Positions 10,377-23,429 of a stretch of 64,000 nt of DNA are shown here, piece by piece. The notes under the pieces are model-generated. The model was given only the letters and a program-made list of their open reading frames with translations, ran no database searches and was not told the DNA's origin. The stretch is taken from the NCBI RefSeq assembly GCF_026151205.1, contig NC_087083.1, forward strand, positions 1,674,001 through 1,738,000, in the 5' to 3' direction. The stretch is from Bolinopsis microptera (taxonomy: Eukaryota; Ctenophora; Tentaculata; Lobata; Bolinopsidae). Each line of letters starts with the position of its first letter. Position 1 is the first letter of the stretch. The translations under genes were made by a program, and so were the position numbers.

Positions 10377-10528
10377 GTACGTTAGGGACCTCTTACACAC
10401 TTTTCTAAGTTTGTTCATATGTAAAGTTTATAGATAATTTATTTTTAATTTATTAAAAGACATTATGACAAAACAAATTATTGTGATTGTAAATAAAAGA
10501 TTTAGTTTAAGTAATTTCAACGATTTAG

Positions 10529-10568
10529 TGTACAAAGCTCATGATAGACGTCTTTGGAGAAGCTATGG
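10529..10568 (+). CDS. Probable exon of unrecognised gene A
   Basis: An acceptor ending ATTTAG and a GTGAGT donor bound 40 nt that read CTKLMIDVFGEAM plus one base in phase 0. The leftover base matches the two-base start of the exon at 17670. If correct, the intron between them carries the 114-bp satellite and its nested retroelement. Function unknown. Confidence 0.45.
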
Positions 10569-10968
10569 GTGAGTCGAGACTACTCGGCCACTCGATTTTA
10601 TGATTTAATTTCTATTATCTTGTGTTTGCTGTAAATAGTTGATTAATAATAATATAGATAATTTATTGGAGCTTCTATATTATGTTAAATTTTATGGACA
10701 AACTGATCCCAGGGAGGATTCTTAACCCACCGCTTCGGCAGGTATTTGATACACCTTTCACAAGCAAGAGCCACTTTGGTCCACTTGCTGTGAGGTGTCT
10801 CAGCTACATGGGTTGGGGGTCCCCTTTTTTAAATAGTATGTCTATAGTCTTCGATTTCCGTGCAGGTTTTGGTGCCGTGCAAAGTATCATTGTCAAGGTT
10901 GCACATGCCAAGAGAAAGAAAAAGACATTAGTACCATGTAGTACCATCAGTACCATCCCCTGGACAAG

Positions 10969-11313
10969 TTGTACAAGAGAAATGAGGAAGAAAAAAAAAC
11001 TAAGTATAACTCACGAGTCATCAACACTGAAAGAGCGTCTTTCATTCCTCTAGTGTTTTCTACAGCAGGGACTACAGCACCAGAATGTGACAGATTTCAC
11101 AAACGTCTTGCTAGATTGATATCAAAGAAGAGAAAGGAGAGCTACACAGATGTTATCAACTACATCAGGACCAAGATATGCTTTGCTATGCTTAAAAGCA
11201 TAGTGGTATCAGTTCATGGTGTGAGGAGTCAAGAAGAAAAGAAAGTAACAAAAACGGTTGCTGACACAGCATTTGGACTTATACCTAGTATGACCTCTTA
11301 TGAGTGCCGTTAA
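10969..11313 (+). pseudogene. Retroelement-derived coding remnant
   Basis: The frame reads SRVINTERASFIPLVFST, then APECDRFHKRLARLI and YTDVINYIRTKICFAMLKS, ending FGLIP before a stop. I recall this block as the C-terminal part of repeated element-encoded proteins in many invertebrate genomes; I cannot assign a class. The upstream frame at 10682-11053 may be the same remnant in another frame. It lies within an intron of candidate gene A on the same strand. A second decayed copy is at 11831-12078. Confidence 0.5.
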
Positions 11314-11830
11314 ATTATTAACAGGAAAATTGTCTTAATTTTGGTTGATCAAATGTTTTATATCAGATGTTGATTTCTTAAAGATAGGTGTATATTTTTG
11401 CTATTATTTCTATGAAAGGGGAGGTACAGATAAAGTACCAAACCTTATTGTGTATATTTGGTTGCAACTCCGGTAAATGATGAAAAATGTCTCTTATGAG
11501 AGTGATACCGTGAGTTGCTTCCTTTTTTTTTTTTTTTGTAGTACCATCAGTACTGATAGTTGATGAAGAAGTTGTCAAAATATGAGAGGAAAATATTGGA
11601 TCGAAACATGTAAGGCATCTGGACATTAAGATATTAATTTTATTTGCAGCTTTTTATTTGGCCAACCGCATAATTTTCAGTCTTTGCTGTAAACTTTTAA
11701 TCAAAACAACTTACACAGTCGCAGATCGATTAGTAGACTTAATCCACAAAGATGTATATTAATGCCGTTTCAGACCTAGCGAATGGACGTGAACTTGAAA
11801 TTACGCATATCCTGTCTATATACTTTAATA

Positions 11831-12078
11831 CTCTATATATCCTATCAACAACAGGTGGAGTGGGAAGAGAAGCAAATACTTTTTCAAAAAGTTAGCTGAT
11901 AAGAATGTCTAGAAAATCAGGACAAAGATACAGTGAGGCAATGACATTTATCAGGAAAAGAATAAGATTTGACTTATTGAGAACAACAATTATAGCCCTT
12001 AGAGGAGAAAGAGGGATAAAAAGTGGTAGTGCTGTTAAAATATCAGAACTAGATATAAATTTAGAGCCAACAAATTGA
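11831..12078 (+). pseudogene. Second decayed copy of the same retroelement remnant
   Basis: After at least two frame changes the sequence reads STTGGVGREANTF, then KKLADK, then MSRKSGQRYSEAMTFIRKR and FDLLRTTIIALRGERG before a stop. This parallels the remnant at 10969-11313 position by position (TAGTTAPECDRFHKRLARLI, YTDVINYIRTKI). It is broken by indels near 11885-11905 and is non-functional. Confidence 0.55.
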
Positions 12079-13153
12079 ACTGGCTACTTTTTATTTTTAA
12101 TTTACAGAATGCTTGCTAGAGATAAAACAAAATATTATCAGACTATACATGCAGCATGAGTAACTGGTGGATAAGACTTAGGTAAAAACGGATCCGGAAA
12201 AGTCAATGCGGCACTCGGGTCTTTGGTATTGTCGTCGGTATATTGTCCATTATCTACGTTCTGCTTTCATAGTTTAAACAATAGTGAGTTCTAAATATAC
12301 AGCATCCGCACTCCTATAATTCAAAAGCATGAGTAACTCGTAGTGATGTATGATTTCTAGAAACTTTAAATTAAATTTGGCGCTCACATGTCACAGGTCC
12401 TCGTTATCATGTAATCGCAGCATGAGGTTCTGTAAATGCGCAGGGCACCTTCAAGCTTAAATTATTCACCTGCACCTTCACCCCCACGCGCAGCGTTGTG
12501 ACCTCTATTCGCAGTATTTTACACATATTTAGAGGTCGGCAATTTATTCCATTGATAATTTAAAAGTTTCAATATTTTTGTATTAAATTCTTTTTCAATA
12601 CAGTTGTAAATCGATTAAGTTTTCTTTTCGTGAAAATTTGATATACTTTCGTAAAATAGTTTTGACGTGGCAGCGATTTGAAAAGAAATTTAGCTAAAAC
12701 TGATACAAAAAAAATGGACATTTTTTGATATTAAAACATGTATAACTTGGGCTGTGTTGACAGTAGAAAAATAAATTAACCCCTATCCGAAAGGTTTAAA
12801 TTTTTTTAATGCGCCGCGCAAATCTAAGCGCGCTATTCACGTGTCAAAATCGTCAAAAACGTAAAATAGTTGATGAAGGAGCACTATGGCGCCATTTTTA
12901 CCTGATCGTATGTGAAGATTATAACTTCGCGCCATTTTGTTATTTCTGCTCGTTGTAAAATGTCAGCTGTTATCGACTGTTGTATTATATATTGCAATTA
13001 ACGATTCACGATAACAGATAATAGGGTTTTGATTTAAGTTTTCAATTAATGCCAGTCGGATAACTTTTACGAACCGGTAAGTTATTAATTGTTATTTATA
13101 TCTGTTATTTCATACTTGGTTTCGGTTTTATTCCGAACCATTTCACATTTACA
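12079..13153. other. AT-rich non-coding stretch
   Basis: No credible reading frame, RNA gene or element end was found. The stretch lies in the inferred intron of gene A, just before the 114-bp satellite. Confidence 0.4.
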
Positions 13154-14745
13154 CCAACCATTTACACTTTTTAAAACCCCTTTACAGCCAGTAAGATAAC
13201 CCACAAAACTGACTCCTGGCACTAATTTCAGGATCTCGTACGGCCAAATAATGTGTTTTACACTTATTCAACCGTTTACACTTTTTAAAACCCCTTTACA
13301 GCCAGTAAGATAACCCACAAAACTGACTCCTGGCACTAATTTTAGGATCTCGTACGGCCAAATAATGTGTTTTACACTTATTCAACCGTTTACACTTTTT
13401 AAAACCCCTTTACAGCCAGTAAGATAACCCACAAAACTGACTCCTGGCACTAATTTTAGGATCTCGTACGGCCAAATAATGTGTTTTACACTTATTCAAC
13501 CGTTTACACTTTTTAAAACCCCTTTACAGCCAGTAAGATAACCCACAAAACTGACTCCTGGCACTAATTTCAGGATCTCGTACGGCCAAATAATGTGTTT
13601 TACACTTATTCAACCATTTACACTTTTTAAAACCCCTTTACAGCCAGTAAGATAACCCACAAAACTGACTCCTGGCACTAATTTCAGGATCTCGTACGGC
13701 CAAATAATGTGTTTTACACTTATTCAACCATTTACACTTTTTAAAACCCCTTTACAGCCAGTAAGATAACCCACAAAACTGACTCCTGGCACTAATTTCA
13801 GGATCTCGTACGGCCAAATAATGTGTTTTACACTTATTCAACCATTTACACTTTTTTAAACCCCTTTACAGCCAGTAAAATAACCCACAAAACTGACTCC
13901 TGGCACTAATTTCAAGATCTCAAACGGCCAAATAATGTGTTTCACACTTATTCAACCATTTACACTTTTTAAAACCCCTTTAAAGCCAGTTAGATAACCC
14001 ACAAAACTGACTCCTGGCACTAATTTCAGGATCTCGTACGGCCAAATAATGTGTTTTACACTTATTCAACCATTTACACTTTTTAAAACCCCTTTACAGC
14101 CAGTAAGATAACCCACAAAACTGACTCCTGGCACTAATTTCAGGATCTCGTACGGCCAAATAATGTGTTTTACACTTATTCAACCATTTACACTTTTTAA
14201 AACCCCTTTAAAGCCAGTAAGATAACCCACAAAACTGACTCCTGGCACTAATTTCAGGATCTCGTACGGCCAAATAATGTGTTTTACACTTATTCAACCA
14301 TTTACACTTTTTAAAACCCCTTTAAAGCCAGTAAGATAACCCACAAAACTGACTCCTGGCACTAATTTCAGGATCTCGTACGGCCAAATAATGTGTTTTA
14401 CACTTATTCAACCATTTACACTTTTTTAAACCCCTTTACAGCCAGTAAGATAACCCACAAAACTGACTCCTGGCACTAATTTCAAGATCTCAAACGGCCA
14501 AATAATGTGTTTTACACTTATTCAACCATTTACACTTTTTAAAACCCCTTTACAGCCAGTAAGATAACCCACAAAACTGACTCCTGGCACTAATTTCAGG
14601 ATCTCGTACGGCCAAATAATGTGTTTTACACTTATTCAACCATTTACACTTTTTAAAACCCCTTTACAGCCAGTAAGATAACCCACAAAACTGACTCCTG
14701 GCACTAATTTCAAGATCTCAAACGGCCAAATAATGTGTTTCACAC
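13154..14745. repeat. 114-bp satellite array, about 14 copies
   Basis: Units begin AACCATTTACAC and repeat every 114 bp (for example at 13156, 13270 and 13384). Copies are near-identical. Diagnostic variants (CTTTTTTAAA at 13851 and 14421; CAAGATCTCAAAC at 13913 and 14483) recur 570 bp apart, so five-unit blocks were amplified as higher-order repeats. The array is cut at 14745 by a retroelement and resumes at 17453 with one partial unit. Confidence 0.95.
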
Positions 14746-17411
14746 AGGCCCCCTGGAGCAGATACTTCAGGCTGGAAGAACTTACTAGACAGACTGCAAG
14801 CCAAAATAGACGCGATCTCAGAAAATACAACGGTGCCAGACATATACGTTGTTGGAGATTTCAACTATCCAGAGATAGACTGGGAACATGGAGGCTTAAG
14901 AAGTGAAGCCAGGTGTCTTGATTTATAGAGTTTATAGACCGTAACTTTCTAACACAGGTCGTAAACCAGTCAACAAGAGAAGGTAGCACCCTAGATCTTG
15001 TACTTACAAATGTTCCTAGGTATGTCTCAGAAGTAAAGGTGAACCCCACATCTTTATCAGACCACAGCTTGGTCGAAATTCAGCTTGGTTTTAATATGAC
15101 TGGAAGAAAGAAGAACGAAACCAGCAAGACCGACCCAAACTCTTACAGGGCAGTTGATTATCACAAAGCCGATTTTGTGGCAATCAGTGATTGCCTTCAG
15201 AAAGTCGACTGGCTGAAGCTCTGGGAACTCTGTGACGAGGACTTGAACGCTTTTCTGGAATTGTTCAAGCTAACAGTGCTCCAGATTACCTTGGAGTTCT
15301 CCCCAAAGAAAGAGAGTGCAGCGGAGATTACCTCAAGAAAGAGAAGAGGGAATAAGCACGTTCATGTCATGAAAAGAAGACGAAGGAAAATGAATGCTAG
15401 GATACGTGCATTACAGGAAATGAATCCTAGCTCGAGTTTAATCCCTAAACTGAAAACGGAGGTTTCACTACTGTGTTACTCCATACAGGAAGGGACCCTT
15501 GAGAAACTGAACAAAAAAGAACTCCGGGCAGTCGATGCAATAAAGAAGAACCCCAAATACTTCTTTTCGTATGCCAAGCGTCTCCAGAAGACCAGATCTA
15601 CGATCCTGGTGTTGAGAGATGAGACTGGGGCACTAGTGGACGACCCCAGTATCAAGGCAGAGTTACTTCAGAAACAGTACCAGAAGGTATTTAGTAACCC
15701 TATGAGTGCCGATATTGATGAATGTATGAAGAGCCAAGGATTACCTCAGGGACTGGATTCCGGATTCAACGAGCTAAGCTTCACAAGAAAAGATATCATT
15801 GAAGCATTAGGAGAACTGGATCCCTATTCGGCCGCACCTGACGGAGAGATTCCTGCTAGGATACTCACAGCCTGCAAAGAACAACTTGCAGACCCGCTAA
15901 CACTCCTCTGGCAGGAATCGTTCAGCAGTGGGTATATACCAGCGGAATTAAAGACCCAATATATCACCCCTATCTATAAGAAGGGGGACAGAACGGACCC
16001 AGCAAACTATAGACCAGTGTCTTTAACCTCTCACATCATAAAGACATTTGAGCGTGTAATCAGAAAAAACCTGGTTCGTCATTTGGAAGAGAACATGATG
16101 ATCAATACGAACCAGCATGGGTTCAGAAAAAAGAGGAGTTGCATGACGCAGCTTCTCAGTCACATCGAACAGATCTACAAATCACTCAACAATGATGAAG
16201 AAGTTGATGTGATTTACCTCGACTTTGCCAAAGCTTTTGACAAGGTCGACCATGCAGTGCTGCTAGCCAAGCTTGGTCGATACGGAATTGGTGGCCAGGC
16301 TTTAAGGTGGATCAAAGAGTTTTTGCTAAACAGAAAACAAACAGTCGTTGTTGAAGGTCGCAAATCATCCTTCCAGCCAGTGGCAAGTGGGGTGCCACAA
16401 GGGACAGTCCTAGGACCGATCCTATTTATCCTGTACATCAACGATCTGTTGAACAGCATTAGCTATAGTAACGGATTCAGCTTTGCAGACGACACAAAGC
16501 TGATTGGGGCTATCCGAGGAATGAGTAGTGTAGAGTTACTGCAAGATGATCTCAACATAGTCATCGAGTGGTCACGTGTTAACAACATGGAGCTACACGA
16601 ACATAAGTTTGAGGTTGTAAACTACCCCCTGAATGGATCAAAAGCTCTAAGAGAGCTCCCGTTCTACCCAGAGACTGTTGAGTATACTACGCCAAAAGGA
16701 CACGCAATATCACCACAGGAAACTGTCAGAGACCTTGGAGTGTATGTTAGCAGCAGTAGGTCATGGGGTCCTCACATTGAGAAGACAGTTCAAGGAGCTA
16801 GAAAAATGGCGGCTTGGACATTGAGTGCCTTTAGAGACCGGTCACAAGTAGTCATGCTGACTTTATACAAAAGCATGGTTCGCTCCAAGCTAGAGTACTG
16901 CTGTCCAGTCTGGAACCCTACAAAAGTCACAGAGATACAAAAGCTGGAGACTGTACAGAGATCCTTTACTAGAAAGATATCTGGCTGCCGTGATCTCCAG
17001 TACTGGGACAGGCTGAAGAAGCTTAAGTTGATGTCCCTGCAGAGGCGGAGAGAGCGTTATTCTATTATTCATGTATGGAAAATTCTTAATGAACATGCTC
17101 CGAACGATACGGGCTTCGAGTTCAAGTCTCATCAAAGGCATGGTATTAAGGCAGAGATCCCAGCCATGAACAAAAACGCACAGTTGTCGGTTAGAACAGA
17201 TTACGACAACAGCTTTAGAGTTAGAGCAGCTCAGCTCTTCAACGTGCTCCCATCGGAGCTTCGGAGTATCACATTGCTAGACAGTTTCAAAGTTGGTCTA
17301 GGCAGATTTATGGAACAGTACCCAGACACACCACCGGTTCCGGGATACACTCCGACAAACGATAACTCAATGCTGAGCTGGAGGAGGACGCACTCGATGC
17401 AGTTGTCCTGA
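14746..17411 (+). pseudogene. Endonuclease (frameshifted) plus intact reverse transcriptase
   Basis: The first ~60 codons read GADTSGWKNLLDRLQAK and VVGDFNYPEIDW, an APE-type endonuclease, then hit a stop at 14926. The continuation is open in another frame from 14922 (FIEFIDRNFLTQVV, then LSDHSLVEIQL), so there is one small indel near 14920. From there to 17411 the frame is uninterrupted. The RT shows VIYLDFAKAFDKVDH, GVPQGTVLGPILFILYINDL and FSFADDTKLI, followed by a DLGVYVSSSRSWGPHIEK thumb segment. The N-terminal half of the endonuclease and any ORF1 are absent. The RT itself looks well preserved, which suggests a recent insertion. Confidence 0.85.
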
Positions 17412-17452
17412 GCACGCCCTGCCAAACTCACCAAAACGTACCAAACGTACGT
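14746..17452 (+). mobile_element. Non-LTR retrotransposon inserted in the 114-bp satellite
   Basis: The satellite unit is interrupted after its CACAC and resumes at ACTTATTCAACC, so the array existed first. The element is 5'-truncated inside its endonuclease domain and ends 41 bp after the RT stop in a short GTACCAAACGTAC-rich tail with no poly-A. The target duplication is at most 2-3 bp. It differs from the CR1-like family at 1-7370 in both sequence and tail. Confidence 0.85.
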
Positions 17453-17545
17453 ACTTATTCAACCATTTACACTTTTTAAAACCCCTAAGTTAAAGCCAGT
17501 AAGATAACCCACAAAACTGACTCTTGGCACTTATTTCATATTTGA
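17453..17545. repeat. Displaced partial unit of the 114-bp satellite
   Basis: A single diverged unit (TTATTCAACCATTTACACTT, with a small insertion after AACCCCT) lies directly after the retroelement. It represents the right-hand remainder of the interrupted array and its edge. Confidence 0.85.
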
Positions 17546-17669
17546 CATAATTCTGGCAATTATTATACAATTCCGTCCCTACAGTCACTGATTTGCCGTC
17601 ATTTAGTAACCACGGTATCTAAGTAACTGACTGTGTCATCTCACTTGGTAACCAAACTTTCACCCTCAG

Positions 17670-17799
17670 TAGGGTATATCTCAAAATTGAACTCTGAACA
17701 CGATTTTGATACTGAGCTAATACCTGTTGATCTTAACGACCTCTCCCCTCAAGACTTTGTGGTCTATAAGTTCGGCACTTCGGCTGTTACGTCTGCCAG
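17670..17799 (+). CDS. Exon of unrecognised gene A
   Basis: An acceptor CACCCTCAG and a donor GTAATG enclose 130 nt whose only useful frame reads YISKLNSEHDFDTELIPVDL and then NDLSPQDFVVYKFGTSAVTS. It starts with two bases of a split codon and ends with two (AG). The exon at 24956 starts with one base, so the phases join cleanly to give SARLNRKLYNN. I do not recognise the family. The mixed hydrophobic and charged composition, without repeats, looks like host coding sequence. An alternative acceptor three bases downstream is possible. Confidence 0.65.
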
Positions 17800-18613
17800 G
17801 TAATGTAGATAAAGTGACTGAGTCATATCTTATCTGGTGTAAGTTGGGTTCAACTACTATTATTTAATCCTGCATGAGAAACTAAAGTATCATGATAGGG
17901 GGCTTTTTTTATAGTTACTGACGCTGGTCCTCACTACTCCCTCATTTCCAGGTTAGTGCACTATTAGTGGGGAGGAGGTGTATTAACTTTATCAGTGACG
18001 TAACGTCAGGGGGGGGTCCAACTACAAAAAATACGAATACGAATTTCAAATTTTAGGGGTGCGTTCGTATTTATTCGTATTTTTTCGTATTTTTTACCAA
18101 AATTTTTTTACTCTAGAATTAACGAAATATCCCAGAGAAATGGATTTATAAATCCATTGGTATTCTCCACGTTATATCTTTGTATATTACACTGTATGAC
18201 ATCAGAGAAGATAACTAAGACGCAGCAAAACTGGTGAACAAATGAAAATACAATACTACGATTACCTACTAATTAATAATTGGAGTTTAGCTGCTTGTCA
18301 ATCTCACGTAAGCGTAAATGTCAAAATCACTGGGATATTATCACAATTCAGATAGTATGATGTATTAATTGTGATTTATAAAGGTCTTTGAATGCTACAT
18401 CACAGAATATTATTGCCAAATACGCATACTTTTAAAATCTGGTAAGTTGGGTCCCTAAAACGAAATTTAATCAGCTTCGGCTGAACCCATTATATATTAT
18501 AATATATAGACTATATATGGCACATTCATATTAATATTCTATCAGATCTTTCTTTAGATAAACTTATTACACAAAGTAGTCATGGTTATAGTAACAGCTT
18601 AAATTCCTTAGGA

Positions 18614-19268
18614 TTAAAAATAGAGAAAATGGGTAGAACAAAAGGAGTTAGTGGGTACACGGCAGACAGACGACCTGTCAGCCTTGCTGAATATATGCGA
18701 TGTTGACATGAACAGAGCCTGCCCGCGGAACTTGACAGCTTGCTTGAATTTTTTCTTGTCGAACCAGCCCTTGTCACCAACAGATACACGTTTACAGTCT
18801 TTTCCAAGCGATTCACATGGCCGAGAAAGTGACACCCTGGCGATACTGTAGCCTTTGATTCTCCTTTGGCGTGTATGACCTGCCATTGATGACCGACCGT
18901 CGATCATGAACTTCTCAGCAGCAGTATCAACATGGTACCAACGGCCGTCGGTTGTGACAACTCCAGTTGACTGGTTATAAATCTCCATTTCATCATCATC
19001 ATCAGACATCATTGGGAGCCTCAAGCTCAGCCTCTTCCCTGTCATCATCATCAACTAGAGTGTAACAGTCGGGTTCAGTAGGTATATCGAGTTCGCACCC
19101 GGACAGCTTTGTGTGAGCACGTATCATATCCTTCCCCATGTCGATGCCTTCCTTGAGTGCTTTCCTAAGTTTCTTGAGGCTGGTGTCTCTGCCCTTGTAC
19201 ACCCGTGTTTGGTTGGGATTGTATGTATGTATGTATGTATTTTGACACGGGGCAGCGCTAGACCCCAT
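18614..19268 (-). CDS. Unrecognised acidic ORF pair in two frames
   Basis: The frame from 19268 ends at 19002 (SLKKLRKALKEGIDMGKDMI, then TLVDDDDREEAELEAPNDV). An overlapping frame from 19054 to 18614 continues DDDDEMEIYNQSTGVVTTDG and later KKKFKQAVKFRGQALFMST. They read as one protein broken by an indel around 19005-19050. No conserved catalytic motif is visible. They could be the remains of the transposon's own protein or unrelated cargo. Confidence 0.3.
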
Positions 19269-21671
19269 GTAGTGCCCTCAACCTACTTTTAGATTTGAAG
19301 GTCATAAAGGCGACAACAATGCCAAGAGGACAGCGCAAGCCGGTGAGCTGTACACTGGGCACGCGCGCGTAATAATAGAGCTCAAACAGGTAATAGACCC
19401 CGCGAGCATATAGAATCAGGATTTTACAGGATGTGGGCAGCCGGCCCTGTGAAGGTGATGGATGCGTGCAAATCTGAGGGATTAAGGCGAGTGTATTGTG
19501 GAGCTAGCGTACTCTGATAAGTGAAGTAGCCCGAACCAGGTAGCTCACCTGCTCCGCATCGCGGGGGGCCGCTCCAGTTTACAGATGTACATGCGGAGAT
19601 ATGTCGACGCTCGTGAGTGAATGGGGAATAGCTGATTTGTGCGAAGGTAATGTGTGGGTTATGATGGTGCTGTTACTTTATAAGTTCTAAGCTTGTAGAA
19701 TGTGTTGCAAAAACCATCCTAATTGAGGTTTATTGGTTGGCGTATGTAGTGAACTAGTGGGGTTTGACGATGGAAGAGCGCTAAGATAATTTTGGGAATG
19801 TAGTATGGGCAGTGACAGATTCAAGGTTGATGGAGATAATTAAAACAACGAATATAACTGCAATTGTAAAAAGTAATAGCAAATATTTGTAAGTGAATCT
19901 CGATTGTTTGTGAATCCTCTTTATCGACACTAGGCAGAGTATGATGCTGAGGCGAAGTTCGGGACTGATCTGGTATCATCTTCCTTGAGTTTACTAATCA
20001 GATCAACCTGGAGTGATGGAACGTTTCAATTATGTGGATTTGTCGTAATCTCGTGGATTAGTCGTAAGCTCGCGCGCGCGCAGGCTCGCGCGCGCACTAA
20101 ATTTTCTGTTTAAAAAATGACGACTATTAGGTTGCTACGTCCTTGAGTTGTATGGCGTTCGCGCGTTACGTTTAATGCGGGAAATTTGAAGGACGGATTT
20201 AACCGGTTTGAGTAACTGGATTTGATTGAAGTTGTGTTTGGTGGAGCAAGGCGGTAGGTTCGTTTTTTAGGGGTGATTAGTGGGAGTGTTCTAACCTGGT
20301 GGTGGTGGAGGAACTGCTAATACCGGATGAAGGGGTACCCTGGAGGCAGTGATTGGATCTCTACTGGTTTGGAGAGTGGGAGTCCTTTATTTAGGTTGTT
20401 TGATGAATATCTGTGTCAAGTCGTCAATCTGGAATAACTCGAGTTTTAGTAATTTATAAAGTGGGCTGTAACATTGCGTTCCAGCCCTGAGAGGGAAAAT
20501 AAACTAGTAAGAAGATGTAATTATTGGAAAATTGATGCAGATTACATTTATTGACTGATCAGAACAAGGAATAATGTTATGTGGAGTCCAACTTGTAGTT
20601 ATTCATCTCATGTGATGGTTTAGCGAAGATTTCTGGATCGGAGTAGTATGATGCAGATATCAGATTTCGTAGTGCTGATCCATTGTGTCGATGTACTGCT
20701 GCTTAAACTGGTTTCCACGTATGTATGTCACAAGGGTAGCCGGGGTACTCGAATCCTAATTAGATCTCTAGCTTTGTGTTCGCCGTAGAGTGGAGAGTGG
20801 ATATCCATAGTGCTGTGTACCTGTGTAGGGTTGAAATTCCAAGGTTGCTGAAATGATGATGGTGTTAGAGAAAGACGCAAGGTGTAACATGCGTTACACC
20901 GTGGTAAGAAAGGCATTATGGTAGCAGAGAATGCATTATGACAGGAGAATGAGCGAAAGTAATGCAAATGAAAAAAGGACCGAATTGACGAGGTGATTGA
21001 GTGAGTGAGATGCTGCATTGCTACTGGCTGACTCGCCAGCAACAATGCAAGTCCAAGAAGAAAGAAGGAGAGACACTGTCCGTTATCTGGGTGAGCCACC
21101 ACCGACAGTGCTCCCACTTATGTGGGGCTGAGGGTGTTGGCTCCAAGAACCAGCCGTGAGCGAACAGCGCCTGTCCCCCTCTATGGTTAACTTGAGAGTA
21201 ACAGGACTATGCCATTCTCCAGGCCAATCCGTTCAGTAACCAGCTGACCCAGCACCACCTCTGATGGAAGATGTGGTTCGGATTGGACTTCGCTAGGATT
21301 TGTCAGTTTTTCTGTAGACACTAATGCTCCCTCGAGGAAAGACATGAGCCCCGGCGAAACTGACCAAAAACGTGGCAGGGATTCTCACCCTACTTGGTTG
21401 GGATTGGGAATCAGTGTCTTCCCCCGAGTGTGTGCAACGTCATTCGCAACAAGATGGCTGCCTTTCGCATCAAGCTCAAGGCACCGATTTTTCCTTGCTG
21501 CCCCGTGCACAACCGAAGCAATTGATAGGTTCGTCTGGCGTCCTTTGTGGAAGCCAGTGCGAAGGAAAGCAAACAATTGTTCGCAAGAGTCGGAAACAAA
21601 ATGCCAGGGAGCAATATCACAGTCCTTGTACTTAGTTGCACAAATTTGGACTATATAATGAACCATCCCTT
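19269..21671. other. GC-richer interior of the large TIR element, no gene recognised
   Basis: This stretch includes a (CG)n-rich patch near 20070-20095 and a tetranucleotide ATGT run near 19221-19238. Overlapping short frames at 20728-21117 and 21344-21666 on both strands do not resemble any family I know. A CAAGATGGCTGCC sequence at 21451 resembles a YY1 site but could be chance. Confidence 0.35.
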
Positions 21672-23212
21672 CAAGGAGGAGGAGGAGGACTGAGAAGGAA
21701 GACGAGGACGAGGAGGACGACCATGAGGAGGACTGAGGACGAGGACTGAGGAGGGGAGGAGAACTGGGGGGATGACTGAGGAGGAGAAGGACTGAAGAGG
21801 ACTGAGGAGGAGGAGGAGTAAAAGGATGAGGACTAAGGACGAGGAGGACTGAGACTGAGGACGAGAGCGAGGACGAGGAGTAGGACGACTGTTAAGAAGG
21901 AGAAGGAGGAGGATGAGGAGGAATGGGGAAGGACTGATGAGGATGAGGTCTAAAGACGACGAGGACTAAGGACGACGAGGACTAAGAAGGAAGACGAGGA
22001 CGAGGAGGACGACTATGAGGAGGACTGAGGACGAGGACTGAGGAGGGGGAGGAGAACTGGGGGATGACTGAGGAGAAGAAGGACTGAAGAGGACTGAGGA
22101 GGAGGAGGAGGAGTAAAAGGATGAGGACTAAGGACGAGGAGGACTGAGGACAAGAGCGATGACGAGGAGGAGGCCGACTGATAAGAAGGAGAAGGAGGAG
22201 GAGGACTGGGGAAGGACTGATGAGGAGGAGGTCTGGGGGAGGACTGAGGAGGAGGAGGAGGAGGAGGAGGACTGAGGAGGAGGATGACTGAGGAGTAGGA
22301 GGAGGAGGAGGACTGAGGAGGAGAAGGAGGAGGGGGAGGAGACTGAGGGGGAGGACTGGGGGAGGACTGATGAGGAGGAGGAGGACTGAGGAAGGAGGAG
22401 GAGGACTGAGAAGGAAGACGAGGACGAGGAGGACGACTATGAGGGGGACTGAGGATGAGGACTGAGGAGGGGGAGGAGAACTGGGGAAATGACTGAGGAG
22501 GAGAAGGACTGAGGACGACTGAGGAGGAGGAGGAGGAGTAAAAGGATGAGGACTAAGGACGAGGAGGACTGAGGACTGAGGACGAGAGCGAGGACGAGGC
22601 CGACTGATAAGAAGGAGAAGGAGGAGGAGGAGGAGGAGGACTGGGGAAGGACTGATGAGGAGGAGGTCTGGGGAGGGCTGAGAAGGAGGAGGATGACTGA
22701 GGAGTAGGAGGAGGAGGACAGAGGAGGAGGAGGACTGAGGAGGAGAAGGAGGAGGGGGAGGAGACTGAGGAGGAGGAGGACTTAGGAGGAGGAGGACTTA
22801 GGAGGAGGAGGACTGGGGGAGGACTGAGGAGGAGGAAGAGGACTGTGGAGGAGGATGAGGAGGAGGACTGTGGAGGAGGATGAGGAGGAGGACTCAGGAG
22901 GAGGAGGACTAAGGACGAGAACGACTATGAAGAGGACTGATGAGGAGGAGAAGGAAGAGGAGAAGAAGGAGGAGGATGAGGACTGGGGAGGAGGAGGAGG
23001 AATCAGGAGGAGGAATACTTAAGAGGAGAAGGAGGACTGATGAGAAGGAGGAGGAGGACTGAGGAGGAGGAAGAGGAAGACTCAGGAGGAAGAAGACTTA
23101 GGATGAAGAGGAGGAGGAGGAGGACTGAGGAGGAAGAGGAAGACTCAGGAGGAAGAAGACTTAGGATGAAGAGGAGGAGGAGGAGGACTGAGGAGGAGGA
23201 CTCAAGCCAATA
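21672..23212. repeat. 1.5-kb polypurine GGA-rich minisatellite
   Basis: The plus strand is almost pure purine, made of GGA, GAGGACTGA and related units. A longer module (GAAGGAAGACGAGGACGAGG) recurs near 21695, 21987 and 22413, showing higher-order duplication. Open frames here are low-complexity artefacts. The tract has mirror symmetry suited to triplex DNA formation. Confidence 0.9.
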
Positions 23213-23429
23213 ATAAGCATGTGTCACGATACAAATGTACTTGACTATACATTTAAGGCGTGCAGTGTACTATAGTGATATTATGGTATGTTTAAAGACC
23301 GGACCACAAAATATAACCCGGTACCTAGTGTTGTACTAATACATAATAATAAGTAACAGGGATAAAATCAATGAGCAGAAACAATCGATTTCACAAGAGG
23401 CGAAAGCACTCGGGTCTGAGCCTACCTAC

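Noticed and set aside
13154-14745. Regular repeats considered as a CRISPR-like array
   Set aside because: Units are contiguous 114-bp satellite copies without unique spacers, in a eukaryotic genome.
21344-21666. Four overlapping short frames on both strands
   Set aside because: Mutually overlapping, without motifs or splice support; GC-rich chance frames.
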